The notes beneath the pieces were generated by a model. That model was not told the origin of the DNA, searched no databases, and was given only the letters and a program-made list of their open reading frames with translations. DNA of 64,000 nucleotides from Streptomyces vietnamensis (GTDB taxonomy: Bacteria; Actinomycetota; Actinomycetes; Streptomycetales; Streptomycetaceae), in assembly GCF_000830005.1 (NCBI RefSeq), contig NZ_CP010407.1, positions 8,072,001 through 8,136,000 on the forward strand, in the 5' to 3' direction. Positions within the stretch are counted from its first letter, which is position 1. Each line of letters begins with the position of its first letter. The translations under genes and the position numbers were made by a program. Positions 1 to 8,009 of this stretch are shown one piece after another.

Positions 1-788
1 TCGACCTCGTCGCCGGTGAGCAGCCGGACCGGCCTGCCGTCCTCGACCAGGGCACGGACGAAGCGGATCGTCCCGTCGAGGTAGCGCCGGTGGATCTCCT
101 CGGCCCGGGCGCGGTCGTCATTGCCCCCGTGGAAGGCCATGACGCCGACGCAGACCACGCCCGGCGGGCCCGAGGGGGCGCTCGCCGGCGGCGCCGGCAG
201 GGAGAAGGCGAGGTCCGGGTGGACCTCGTCGCGCGCGGTGTCCACGCCCATCGCCCGCATGGCGTCGCGGGACTGGGCGTCCCGGTACGAGCGGTACGCG
301 GCCAGGCGCGCCGACCAGCGCACCAGGGCCCGGGTCGGCCGGTCGACGATCGGCGCGGCACCGACGCCGACCAGCGCCACCGGGGTGCGAAGGAGCCGCC
401 CGGAGGCGCAGAGCAGGAACAGCGCGTACGGGAAGCCCCACGGCCGCAGCGGCAGCGTGGCCTCCAGGACGCCCATGCCCGGCACGATCACCACGTCGTG
501 CCGGCGCACCCAGGCGGCGGTGCGGAAGGCGTCGACGAGCTTGCCCAGGCCCTTCCCCGCGACCGCGCCCGCACGCGAGGCGGTCCGGTACTCCCCGCGG
601 TACCAGTGCAGCCGCGTCGCGGGGATCCCGAACGTGGCCGTGACGGCCTCGGGGCCGCCGCACAGCGCGTCGACGACCGCCTCCGGGTGCTCGGCGCGCA
701 GGTACCCGAGCACGGCTTCGAGCGATCCGTCGTTGCCGAGGTTTCCGGAGCCGAGCAGGCCGAAGACCCCGACGCGCACCGGCGTCAC
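1..788 (-). CDS. polysaccharide pyruvyl transferase family protein (3' end cut by window edge)
   Basis: About 262 residues are visible; the C-terminus lies off the left edge. The family moves pyruvate from phosphoenolpyruvate onto sugars of surface polysaccharides as a ketal. The N-terminus VRVGVFGLLGSGNLGNDGS has the glycine-rich GxGNxGN opening loop of the family, and VIVPGMGVLEA follows near residue 100. The GTG start at 788 overlaps the stop of the preceding glycosyltransferase as GTGA, so the two are translationally coupled. It is the last visible gene of the exopolysaccharide operon, so pyruvylation of the finished repeat unit is the likely job; that is inferred from context, and the acceptor sugar is unknown. 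Family assignment is fairly sure, activity is not shown. Confidence 0.72.
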   Translation of the reverse strand, partial: MTPVRVGVFGLLGSGNLGNDGSLEAVLGYLRAEHPEAVVDALCGGPEAVTATFGIPATRLHWYRGEYRTASRAGAVAGKGLGKLVDAFRTAAWVRRHDVVIVPGMGVLEATLPLRPWGFPYALFLLCASGRLLRTPVALVGVGAAPIVDRPTRALVRWSARLAAYRSYRDAQSRDAMRAMGVDTARDEVHPDLAFSLPAPPASAPSGPPGVVCVGVMAFHGGNDDRARAEEIHRRYLDGTIRFVRALVEDGRPVRLLTGDEV

Positions 789-1741
789 GCCTTCCTCCCC
801 GCACGGCCCTCGCGCCCGGCGACGAGCGCGTCGACGGAGACGGTGAGGAGGGCCGGGTCGACCGGCGCGCGGTCCTCGACCCGCTCGCCGGCGCTCGGCC
901 GGGCCCGGCTGGCCGCCCACTCGACCAGGTGGCGGTAGCAGGCGCGCCGGTCGGCCGCGGACAGCGGCGCCCGCCGGATCGCGTCGATGAAGCCCCAGAC
1001 GTACTCGGCGAGCAGCCGGGGCGTGGGGTGCAGCAGGCCGGCCCGCCGCGGGTCCAGGTTGACGCACCGGGAGCGCTTGGACGGGTTGGCCCGCTCGGCG
1101 CGCGTGGGGTGGTCGCGGCGGAAGTACAGCAGCTCCGGCACCTGGTGGAAGGGCCCGTGCAGGCCGATCTCGGAGACGAAGGTGCGGTCCGCGTGGTGGT
1201 AGCTGTCCATCGGCTTCACCCGGCGCAGCACATCGGCCCGGATCACCCCGTAGAAGTCGTCGCCGCCGGGCTCGAACAGCATGCTGCGGAAACGCACCGG
1301 CGCCTTCGGTGAGCCGGTGGCGAGCTTGTAGTCGTACGGGACCTTCACCTGGCCGTCCTCGTCGATGACGGCCTGGTCGGCGTGGGCGAGGATCACCTCG
1401 GGCCGCTCGTCGAGCGCCTCCACGCAGCGCCGCAGCAGGTCCCGGGCGTACAGGTCGTCGTGCGAGGCCCACTTGAAGAGCTCGGTGCGGCACTCGGCGA
1501 ACACCCGGTTGTGGTTCGGCGTGGCGCCGATGTTCCGGGGCAGCCGGATGTACCGGACGCGCGGGTCCCGCGCGGCGTACGCGCGGGCGATCTCCTGGGT
1601 CCCGTCGGTCGAGGCGTTGTCGGAGACGACCAGCTCGAAGTCCCCGTAGGTCTGGCCGAGGAGGGCGTCGAGCGATTCGGCGAGGTACTCCTCGCCGTTG
1701 TACACGGGCAGGCCGACGGTCAGCCTGGGTCGGGCGGTCAT
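785..1741 (-). CDS. glycosyltransferase family 2
   Basis: A 318-residue GT-A glycosyltransferase. The N-terminal nucleotide-sugar domain begins LTVGLPVYNGEEYLAESLDA, continues with VVSDNASTDGTQEIA, and has a DxD-like metal site in KWASHDDLY near residue 100. No membrane segments are evident, so it should act at the inner face of the membrane on a lipid-linked acceptor. The ATG at 1741 overlaps the flippase stop (ATGA), and its own stop overlaps the pyruvyl transferase start. It probably adds one sugar of the exopolysaccharide repeat. Donor and linkage cannot be read from the sequence. Confidence 0.88.
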   Translation of the reverse strand: MTARPRLTVGLPVYNGEEYLAESLDALLGQTYGDFELVVSDNASTDGTQEIARAYAARDPRVRYIRLPRNIGATPNHNRVFAECRTELFKWASHDDLYARDLLRRCVEALDERPEVILAHADQAVIDEDGQVKVPYDYKLATGSPKAPVRFRSMLFEPGGDDFYGVIRADVLRRVKPMDSYHHADRTFVSEIGLHGPFHQVPELLYFRRDHPTRAERANPSKRSRCVNLDPRRAGLLHPTPRLLAEYVWGFIDAIRRAPLSAADRRACYRHLVEWAASRARPSAGERVEDRAPVDPALLTVSVDALVAGREGRAGRKA

Positions 1742-3036
1742 GAGGTCCTCACTTCGGGGATCGAGTTCACGTGGTGCTCGCGCCGGCCGGCGCGCAGGTG
1801 CAGCCACCACACGGCCGAGCTGCCGACGGTCGCGGCGGCGACGCCCCAGGCCGAGCCGACCGTGCCGGCCACGACCGCCCCGCCGAGCCCGCCGCCGGCG
1901 TAGCAGACGGAGGCGAAGAGCTGGGCGCGCAGGCTGCGCCGGGCCGCGCCGAGCGCGCGCAGCCCGGCCGCCGCGCCGGTGCCGAGGCCGGCGCCCGCGA
2001 CACTGAGCGTGGCCGGCACGATGAGCTCCGAGGCGGAGTGCCAGACGCCGCCGAGCACGAGCTCGCCGAGCCGGTCCGGTACGAGGAGCAGCGCCGCGCC
2101 CCAGAGCAGTGCGGCGGCGGCCTGCCCGCCGCCGAGCAGCAGACAGAACCGGCCGAGCCGGTGCGGGGCCTGCCGCAGCACCCGGGCCGCCTCGGCGACG
2201 GTGACGAGCGACAGGCCCATGAGGAGGGCGAGGAACGGGCCCTGCAGGAGTTCCGCGCCCCGGACCGCGCCCACCGCGCCGACGCCGGCGATCGCGCCGA
2301 GCCCGTACGCCCGCAGCTGGCCCGCGCCGCTGAGGCTGCTGTTCTCGACGAGGTAGCGGTAGCCGAGATCGCGCTGCTCGCGGAGCCAGCCGCGGGCCTG
2401 CGCGACCCGGGGCCGGATGGCGGACTGGAGGGAGCCGTAGCCCGCGGCCACCGCCGCGGACCCGCCCCAGGCGAGCACGAAGGCGGCCACGCTGCCCACG
2501 CGGTCCGCCACGACCATGGCGGGGACGAGCGCGACGCCCCACACCAGGTCGTTGACGAACGCCTTCTTCCCGGCGCCGGCGGCGAAGAAGGCGAACCGCC
2601 AGGCGTCCTGGAGCAGCAGTCCCGGCAGGACGACGCCCAGGCAGGCGAACGCCGGCCCCACGCTGCCGCCGAGGGCGAGCCCGACCAGGAGGCACACCGC
2701 GCCGACGGCGGTGCCGAGGCCGAGCGCGGCGCCCGACGACCGGGCCACCGCCGCGCGCCAGGACGCCTCCGGCACGGCGCTGAACCGCACCATCAGCGGG
2801 TCGGTGGCAAGGCCGCGGGAGGCGCCGAGCACCACGCCGTACGTCACCCAGGCCAGGCTGAACACGCCGAACGCGGTCGGCCCGAGCGAGCGCGCCACGT
2901 AGACACCCACCGCGAAGTTGCTCATGCTGGAGGCCGCCTGGTCGGCAAGGCCCCAGGACAGGCGGCCGACGACGGCCCGCCGGGCGGACCCGGCGGGTGT
3001 CGTCGTCTTCTCCTCCTCGGTGGTCATCGGCGTCAT
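1738..3036 (-). CDS. Wzx-like polysaccharide flippase (MATE/PST superfamily membrane protein)
   Basis: A 432-residue integral membrane protein with about twelve hydrophobic segments and no large soluble domain. The first helix region (SWGLADQAASSMSNFAVGVY) and following VARSLGPTAFGVFSLAW resemble the N-terminus of polysaccharide exporters that flip undecaprenyl-linked repeat units across the cytoplasmic membrane. The ATG at 3036 overlaps the previous gene's stop (ATGA); a second ATG three codons in is possible. Together with the Wzy-like protein at 9292-10560 and the Wzz-like pair at 18211-21095 it completes a Wzx/Wzy route. The specific substrate is not predictable. Confidence 0.8.
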   Translation of the reverse strand: MTPMTTEEEKTTTPAGSARRAVVGRLSWGLADQAASSMSNFAVGVYVARSLGPTAFGVFSLAWVTYGVVLGASRGLATDPLMVRFSAVPEASWRAAVARSSGAALGLGTAVGAVCLLVGLALGGSVGPAFACLGVVLPGLLLQDAWRFAFFAAGAGKKAFVNDLVWGVALVPAMVVADRVGSVAAFVLAWGGSAAVAAGYGSLQSAIRPRVAQARGWLREQRDLGYRYLVENSSLSGAGQLRAYGLGAIAGVGAVGAVRGAELLQGPFLALLMGLSLVTVAEAARVLRQAPHRLGRFCLLLGGGQAAAALLWGAALLLVPDRLGELVLGGVWHSASELIVPATLSVAGAGLGTGAAAGLRALGAARRSLRAQLFASVCYAGGGLGGAVVAGTVGSAWGVAAATVGSSAVWWLHLRAGRREHHVNSIPEVRTS

Positions 3037-4313
3037 GCCTTGATCAGTTCGGCGGCGCCCAGGGCGTCCGCCGCGGCGGCGACGGTGTCGAACGGCAGTC
3101 CGGACCGCTCGGCGACGTCGAGCAGACTGTGCTCGCCGTCGGAGAGACTGAGCACCCAGAGCATGGCCATCTGGGCCTGCTTGGTGTCGCTGCGGCCGCC
3201 GAGCGCGTCGTACAACCCGCGCCGGCCCAGCTGCGGTTCGCCGTAGGGGCTGAGGTTGACGTACCGCCGGTTGCGGTCGAGGACGGCGAACGCCTCGCGG
3301 CAGACGGCGAGCGTGTCCGCCATCGCCTCCGGGGAGACGAAGTCCGGGTTGTCCGCCGAGGTGTGGTACTCGGAGTAGCCGGCGTACGGGGTCCGGGTGA
3401 GCGAGCCCACCCCGAGGTCGAACCCGGGCGAGCAGAACTGCCGCTCGTCGTAGCCGTACGGCGTGAACTCGTTGATGCTGTGCGGCCGTCCGGAGGCGGC
3501 GAGGACGTACTGCATCACCCGGTCGATCTCCGCGTCGCCGCGCCTGCTCCGCTTGTACGTCAGGCTGCCCCGGTCGCCCGCGCAGGCCAGCACGACGCCG
3601 TGCTTGACCCGGTCGATCCGCTCCGCGTTGCGGGCCAGCCAGGTGATCGCCCCGATGGTGCCGGGCGCGAACAGGAACCGGTAGGTGTGGTACGGCTTCC
3701 GCTCCGCGAGCTCCCGGGCCAGGAACACCGCCACCGCGACGCCGGCCATGTTGTCGTTGGCCAGCGACGGGTGGCAGACGTGGCAGGAGACGATCACCTC
3801 GTCGGCGACCTGTCCGGGGACCACGTGCTCGGCGTAGGTGAGGTGGCCGTCGGCGAGTGTGGAGTCGATGCGCACCTCGTACTCGCCGTCCGGCATCGCG
3901 TCCAGGGTCTCCTGGGCCAGGCAGAACCCCCATTCCGGCTTGTAGTAGCTGGTGCGGTACGGCACCCAACTCGGGTGCTCCGGCAGCGTGTGCAGGTGTT
4001 CGCGCAGCTCGGCCAGCGGCATGGTCGCCGCCACCGGCACGCTGTAGCCGAGCACGTGCAGGCTGGACGCGGCGAAGTCGACGACCCGGTTGCCCGCAGG
4101 GTCGGCGATGTACGCGTCCCGGATGTTCCACTCCTGCGGCACCGTCCAGTCGAGCACCTGGGTCCCGGTCGGCACCTCGTGCACCTGCAGCGGGATGTAC
4201 TCGCCGACGATGTCCAGGGTGGCGCGCACACCGTCGCCGGTGATGCTCCGGCACAGCGGGTACAACCGCTCCACCAGCGCGTGCATCTCCTTGCCGGGAT
4301 CGGACACGGTCAT
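3033..4313 (-). CDS. DUF4910 / aminopeptidase-like zinc-site protein with C-terminal winged helix
   Basis: A 426-residue protein of the DUF4910 family, which has an M28-type aminopeptidase-like fold. Candidate metal ligands lie in VSCHVCHPSLANDNMAG near residue 180 and in YHTSADN near residue 345. The last 80 or so residues (AMLWVLSLSDGEHSLLDVAE and after) look like the small helix-turn-helix domain usually at the end of this family. There is no signal peptide, so it is cytoplasmic. It is coupled by 4-bp overlaps to the epimerase upstream and flippase downstream, and sits with a PIG-L deacetylase, cytidylyltransferase and C-methyltransferase. A role in making or trimming an unusual nucleotide sugar is inferred; no reaction is established in the material I can see. 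Confidence 0.8.
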   Translation of the reverse strand: MTVSDPGKEMHALVERLYPLCRSITGDGVRATLDIVGEYIPLQVHEVPTGTQVLDWTVPQEWNIRDAYIADPAGNRVVDFAASSLHVLGYSVPVAATMPLAELREHLHTLPEHPSWVPYRTSYYKPEWGFCLAQETLDAMPDGEYEVRIDSTLADGHLTYAEHVVPGQVADEVIVSCHVCHPSLANDNMAGVAVAVFLARELAERKPYHTYRFLFAPGTIGAITWLARNAERIDRVKHGVVLACAGDRGSLTYKRSRRGDAEIDRVMQYVLAASGRPHSINEFTPYGYDERQFCSPGFDLGVGSLTRTPYAGYSEYHTSADNPDFVSPEAMADTLAVCREAFAVLDRNRRYVNLSPYGEPQLGRRGLYDALGGRSDTKQAQMAMLWVLSLSDGEHSLLDVAERSGLPFDTVAAAADALGAAELIKA

Positions 4314-5335
4314 CGGCGCCACCGCAGGGTGTCGTCGACGGAACCGGTCTCGGACGCCGAGCGCAGCACGGCGAGGCGGGTGAAGCGCCGCTCGAAGTCC
4401 TCCCGGCTCAGCCCGTGCTTCCGGTATGCGTCGGCGAGTTCGAGCGCGCCCCGCTCCACCGTCCACTCGCAGTCGAAGCCGGGGATCGCGGCGCGGAACC
4501 GGGAGAAGTCCACCCGGTACGACCGCGGGTCGGCGCCGTTCTCCCCGGTGATCCGCACCTTCGCGCCGTCCACCGCCTCGGCGACCTGCTCGGCGATCTC
4601 GGCGACCGTGACGTTGTTGGCCTCGCTGCCGATGTTGAACGCCCGGTCGTGCACGGCCTCGCGCGGCGCGGTCAGCGCGGCCGTGAAGGCCCGTGCGATG
4701 TCGGCGGCGTGCACCAGGGGGCGCCAGGGGGTGCCGTCGGAGAGGACGAGCACCTCGCCGGAGAGGAGGGCGTGGCCCACCAGGTTGTTCAGCACGATGT
4801 CGGCGCGCAGCCGGGGCGAGTAGCCGAAGGCGGTGGCGTTGCGCATGTACACCGGGGTGAAGTCGCCGTCGGCGAGCGCGTGCAGGTCGTCCTCCACCCG
4901 CACCTTGGACTCCGCGTACGGCGTCACCGGGCGCAGCGGGGCGTCCTCGCCCACCAGTTCGTCGCCGCCGGCGGCGCCGTAGACGGAGCAGGTCGACGCG
5001 TACAGGAAGCGCCGTACCCCGGCGTCGCGGGCGAGGCGGGCGAGCCGTACCGACGCGTGGTGGTTGATGTCGTAGGTGAGGTCGGGCGCCAGCGATCCCA
5101 GCGGGTCGTTGGACAGCGCGGCCAGGTGGATCACGGCGTCCACTCCGGCCACGTGCTCGGCCGTGACGTCCCGCAGGTCCACCCGGTGCCCTGCCGGGTC
5201 CGCCGGCGACGGGCCGAGGACGCAGTCCGCGAACAGGCCGGAGTCAAGGCCGACGACCTCGTGCCCGGCGGCCGCGAGGACCGGGGCCATCACGGTGCCC
5301 AGGTAGCCCTGGTGTCCGGTCAGCAGTACGCGCAA
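4310..5335 (-). CDS. NAD(P)-dependent SDR epimerase/dehydratase
   Basis: A 341-residue extended short-chain dehydrogenase. The Rossmann motif is GHQGYLG at residues 7-13, HLAALS follows near residue 70, the catalytic Ser/Tyr/Lys set is represented by STCSVYG and YAESK near residues 114 and 140, and RNATAFGYSPRLR matches the sugar-binding region of nucleotide-sugar epimerases. Start ATG at 5335 is 3 bp downstream of the PIG-L stop. It lies in the cytidylyltransferase/methyltransferase cassette, so it likely acts on a CDP-sugar (epimerisation, dehydration or ketoreduction). Which of these cannot be decided from sequence alone. No separate CDP-glucose 4,6-dehydratase is visible in the window. 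Confidence 0.87.
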   Translation of the reverse strand: MRVLLTGHQGYLGTVMAPVLAAAGHEVVGLDSGLFADCVLGPSPADPAGHRVDLRDVTAEHVAGVDAVIHLAALSNDPLGSLAPDLTYDINHHASVRLARLARDAGVRRFLYASTCSVYGAAGGDELVGEDAPLRPVTPYAESKVRVEDDLHALADGDFTPVYMRNATAFGYSPRLRADIVLNNLVGHALLSGEVLVLSDGTPWRPLVHAADIARAFTAALTAPREAVHDRAFNIGSEANNVTVAEIAEQVAEAVDGAKVRITGENGADPRSYRVDFSRFRAAIPGFDCEWTVERGALELADAYRKHGLSREDFERRFTRLAVLRSASETGSVDDTLRWRR

Positions 5336-5338
5336 GGT

Positions 5339-5986
5339 TCATTCCCCCAGGTTGAGAGTGAGTTTGGTGACGGCGAACGCCTCGGCGTACCGCGCCTGGC
5401 ATTCGATGCCACGAATCCGGGCGAGGCCGAGGAAGGCCTCCCGGTCGTACCAGGGCCGGTGCCGCTGCGAGGCGTAGTGCTCCTGCAACAGCCGCACCTT
5501 CTCTTCGGCGACCTCCGGCGACAGCGGCTGGTACGCCGACATGCGGCCGAGATCGCCGTCCCACTTGACGATCTCGTAGCCCAGGACGAGATGGTCGCGG
5601 AAGGCGGTGGGGATCAGCTGCGCCAGGCCCCGGTGGTCCTGGTGCGCGTCGTCGGTCCGCGGGGCCAGGATCAGATCCGGGTCCGTCCCCGCGCGCAGCT
5701 CTTCGACCGCGGCCTTGGCCTCGTCCCAGTGCACGGGCATCCGGCCGTCCGGCAACTTGAGGACGGTCAGGTGCAGGTCGGCGCCCGGGCAGAAGGCGGC
5801 GAGCGCGGCCCGCTCCTCCTCCTCCCGCTCGCCGCCACCGCCGGAGAGCACCAGCGCGTCGACCCGGATGCCCGGCCGCGCGAGGCACAGCGTCAGAAGG
5901 GTGCCGCCGGCGCCGATGGCGATGTCGTCGCAGTGCGCCCCCACCGCGACGATCCGGTCCAGACGCCCGGTCTTGAGCCGGATCAC
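5339..5986 (-). CDS. PIG-L family N-deacetylase
   Basis: A 215-residue LmbE/PIG-L zinc deacetylase, a family that removes N-acetyl groups from GlcNAc-type substrates. The metal motif AHCDD lies at about residues 17-21 (VGAHCDDIAIGAGG) and the later ligand in APRTDDAHQDHRG near residue 115. The GTG at 5986 overlaps the cytidylyltransferase stop as GTGA and is preferred over any later start because it places the first strand (RIVAVGAHCDD) normally. It is coupled into the sugar cassette, so an acetamido sugar or its nucleotide is the probable substrate (inference). No signal peptide is present. Confidence 0.87.
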   Translation of the reverse strand: MIRLKTGRLDRIVAVGAHCDDIAIGAGGTLLTLCLARPGIRVDALVLSGGGGEREEEERAALAAFCPGADLHLTVLKLPDGRMPVHWDEAKAAVEELRAGTDPDLILAPRTDDAHQDHRGLAQLIPTAFRDHLVLGYEIVKWDGDLGRMSAYQPLSPEVAEEKVRLLQEHYASQRHRPWYDREAFLGLARIRGIECQARYAEAFAVTKLTLNLGE

Positions 5987-6777
5987 GCGCCCACCCCGGC
6001 GTTGTCCCGCTCCCACACGGCCCACGGCCGGTCGCCCCGGGCGTAGGCCTCGTCGAGCGCGGCCCGCTCCTTCACGGTGTCGGTCGGCTTCCAGAAGCCA
6101 CGGTGCTGGTACGCCGCCAGACGGCCCTCCTTGGCCAGGCCCGAGCAGCCGTCGGCGACCAGGTCCCCGTTCTCCGGTATGTGGTCGAAGACCTCCTGGC
6201 GGAGCACGAAGTAACCGCCGTTCTCCCACAGCGGCATGTCGGCCACCGCGGTGATGCCCCCCACCAGGCCGTCCTCGCCCAACTCCACGCAGTGGAAGGA
6301 GGACTGCGGCGGCACCACCATCATCGACGCACCGGCGTCGCGCGCGGCGAACCGGTCGATCATCTCGTCCAGCGGCGCGTCGGTGAGCACGTCGGCGTAG
6401 TTGGCGAGGAACATCTCGTCGCCGTCCAGGTGGTGACGCACCCGGCGCAGCCGCTCCCCGATCGGCGACTCGATGCCCGTCTGCGCGAACGTGATCGTCC
6501 AGTCGGATATGTCGGTGGACAGCAGCTCGGTCCGCCCGCCCCGCAGCACGAAGTCGTTGGACGTCGTCTCCTCGTAGTTGAGGAAGAAGTCCTTGATGTG
6601 GTGGGCCCCGTACCCGAGGCACAGGATGAACTCGGTGTGCCCGTAGTGCGCGTAGTAGCGCATGACGTGCCAGATCAGCGGCCGCGGGCCGACCATCGCC
6701 ATCGGCTTGGGCACGTCGTCGGAGGTTCCGTTGCGCATCCGCATCCCGTAACCGCCGCAGAACAGTACGACCTTCAT
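5983..6777 (-). CDS. sugar-1-phosphate cytidylyltransferase (RfbF-like nucleotidyltransferase)
   Basis: A 264-residue nucleotidyltransferase close to glucose-1-phosphate cytidylyltransferase, which makes CDP-glucose from CTP and glucose-1-phosphate. The signature loop is a variant, FCGGYGMRMRNGTSDDVPKP instead of the usual GGxGTRL, with the conserved KP at its end. LANYADVLTD near residue 130 carries the metal-binding Asp, and FWKPTDTVKER near residue 235 matches RfbF. ATG at 6777 overlaps the methyltransferase stop. It should feed the activated sugar to the neighbouring methyltransferase and epimerase. The nucleotide (CTP) is inferred by family resemblance. Confidence 0.85.
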   Translation of the reverse strand: MKVVLFCGGYGMRMRNGTSDDVPKPMAMVGPRPLIWHVMRYYAHYGHTEFILCLGYGAHHIKDFFLNYEETTSNDFVLRGGRTELLSTDISDWTITFAQTGIESPIGERLRRVRHHLDGDEMFLANYADVLTDAPLDEMIDRFAARDAGASMMVVPPQSSFHCVELGEDGLVGGITAVADMPLWENGGYFVLRQEVFDHIPENGDLVADGCSGLAKEGRLAAYQHRGFWKPTDTVKERAALDEAYARGDRPWAVWERDNAGVGA

Positions 6778-8009
6778 CGCGCGACCTCGACAATGCTCAG
6801 TTCCGGGATGGGGAAGACAAGGCGGCCGCCCCACTCGTGCACGAAGGACAGCTGCTCGACCAGCTCGGCCCGCAGGTTCCACGGCAGGACGAGGACGTAG
6901 TCCGGCTTGTCCTCGGCGATCCGCTCGGGCGGCAGGATCGGGATGCGGGTGCCCGGGGTGTACCTGCCGTGCTTGTAGGGGTTGCGGTCGACCGTGTACG
7001 CGAGCAGGTCGGGCCGGATGCCGCAGTGGTTGAGCAGGGTGTTGCCCTTGCCCGGGGCGCCGTAGCCGACGACCGTCTCGCCGCGCTCGGCCGCCTCGAT
7101 GAGGAACTTGAGCAGGTCCCGGCGCACCTTCGCCACCCGGGCGGAGAACTCGGCGTACCCGGACAGTTCCTGCAGCCCGGCGGCCTTCTCCCGGTCGAGG
7201 ACCTCGGCCACGCGGCCGGACGGTTCGCCGGCCGCCGCGGTCGGCCGGGCCCACAGCCGGATGGAACCGCCGTGCGTGGGCAGCAGCTCGACGTCCACGA
7301 GCGTGAGCCCGCCGCTCGCGAGGGCCCGGATCGCGGAGGCGACCGTGTAGTACTGGAAGTGCTCGTGGTAGATCGTGTCGTACTGGTTCTCCTCGATCAG
7401 CGTCAGCAGGTGCTGCACCTCGATGGAGACCCAGCCGTCGTCGGCCACCAGGGCCCGGAGGCCCTGCGTGAAGCCGACGACGTCGGGGATGTGCGCGTAC
7501 ACGTTGTTGGCCACGACCAGGTCCGCCGGGCCGTGCTCGGCGCGGACGGCCGCACCGGTGTCCGGGGACAGGAACTCCGTGAGCGTGGGCACGCCCGCGT
7601 CCCGCGCGGCGGCGCCGACGTTCACCGACGGCTCGATGCCGAGGCAGCGGATCCCCCGGTCCACGACGTGCTTCAGCAGGTAGCCGTCGTTGCTCGCGAC
7701 CTCGACCACGAAGGAGTCGGGGCCGAGGCCCGCCCGCTGCACGGCGTCGGCGACGAACACGCGCGCGTGCTCCACCCAGGAGGTCGAGAAGGAGGAGAAG
7801 TACGCGTACTCCTTGAACGTCTCCTCCGGCGTGATCAGCGGAGGTATCTGCGCGAGCCAGCAGTCGGTGCAGACCCGCAGGTGCAGCGGGTACGCGGGCT
7901 CCGGCCGGTCCAGTTGCTCCGCGGTCAGAAAGCTCTCGCACGGCGGGGTCGCCCCCAGATCGACGACGCTCCCCAGAGCGGCCGAACCGCAGAGTCGGCA
8001 TCGTGTCAT
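6774..8009 (-). CDS. class I SAM-dependent sugar C-methyltransferase (TylCIII/NovU-like)
   Basis: A 411-residue three-part enzyme. An N-terminal zinc-binding domain has CRLCG at residues 4-8 and CTDCW near residue 50. A central SAM domain begins VVEVASNDGYLLK near residue 97, and a C-terminal domain carries VVGYGAPGKGNTLLNHCGI near residue 305. This layout is that of nucleotide-sugar C-methyltransferases, which methylate a carbon next to a 4-keto group. The probable general base and Tyr/His patch is in YHEHFQYY near residue 190. ATG at 8009 abuts the GT4 stop at 8010. A C-methyl branched sugar in the polymer is therefore likely; the exact carbon is not. Confidence 0.87.
   Translation of the reverse strand: MTRCRLCGSAALGSVVDLGATPPCESFLTAEQLDRPEPAYPLHLRVCTDCWLAQIPPLITPEETFKEYAYFSSFSTSWVEHARVFVADAVQRAGLGPDSFVVEVASNDGYLLKHVVDRGIRCLGIEPSVNVGAAARDAGVPTLTEFLSPDTGAAVRAEHGPADLVVANNVYAHIPDVVGFTQGLRALVADDGWVSIEVQHLLTLIEENQYDTIYHEHFQYYTVASAIRALASGGLTLVDVELLPTHGGSIRLWARPTAAAGEPSGRVAEVLDREKAAGLQELSGYAEFSARVAKVRRDLLKFLIEAAERGETVVGYGAPGKGNTLLNHCGIRPDLLAYTVDRNPYKHGRYTPGTRIPILPPERIAEDKPDYVLVLPWNLRAELVEQLSFVHEWGGRLVFPIPELSIVEVAR

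Noticed and set aside
2997..4823. Long plus-strand open frame (over 600 codons) opposite the DUF4910 and epimerase genes
   Set aside because: It is antisense to two well-supported genes, has no ribosome site, and its composition is that of GC-rich shadow frames. The same holds for the long plus frames over 1.7-3.2, 6.8-9.5, 12.1-14.4, 14.5-16.5 and 16.2-20.1 kb.
4310..5335. Naming the SDR as CDP-glucose 4,6-dehydratase
   Set aside because: The sequence has the general extended-SDR motifs but not features that separate dehydratase from epimerase, so only the family is given.
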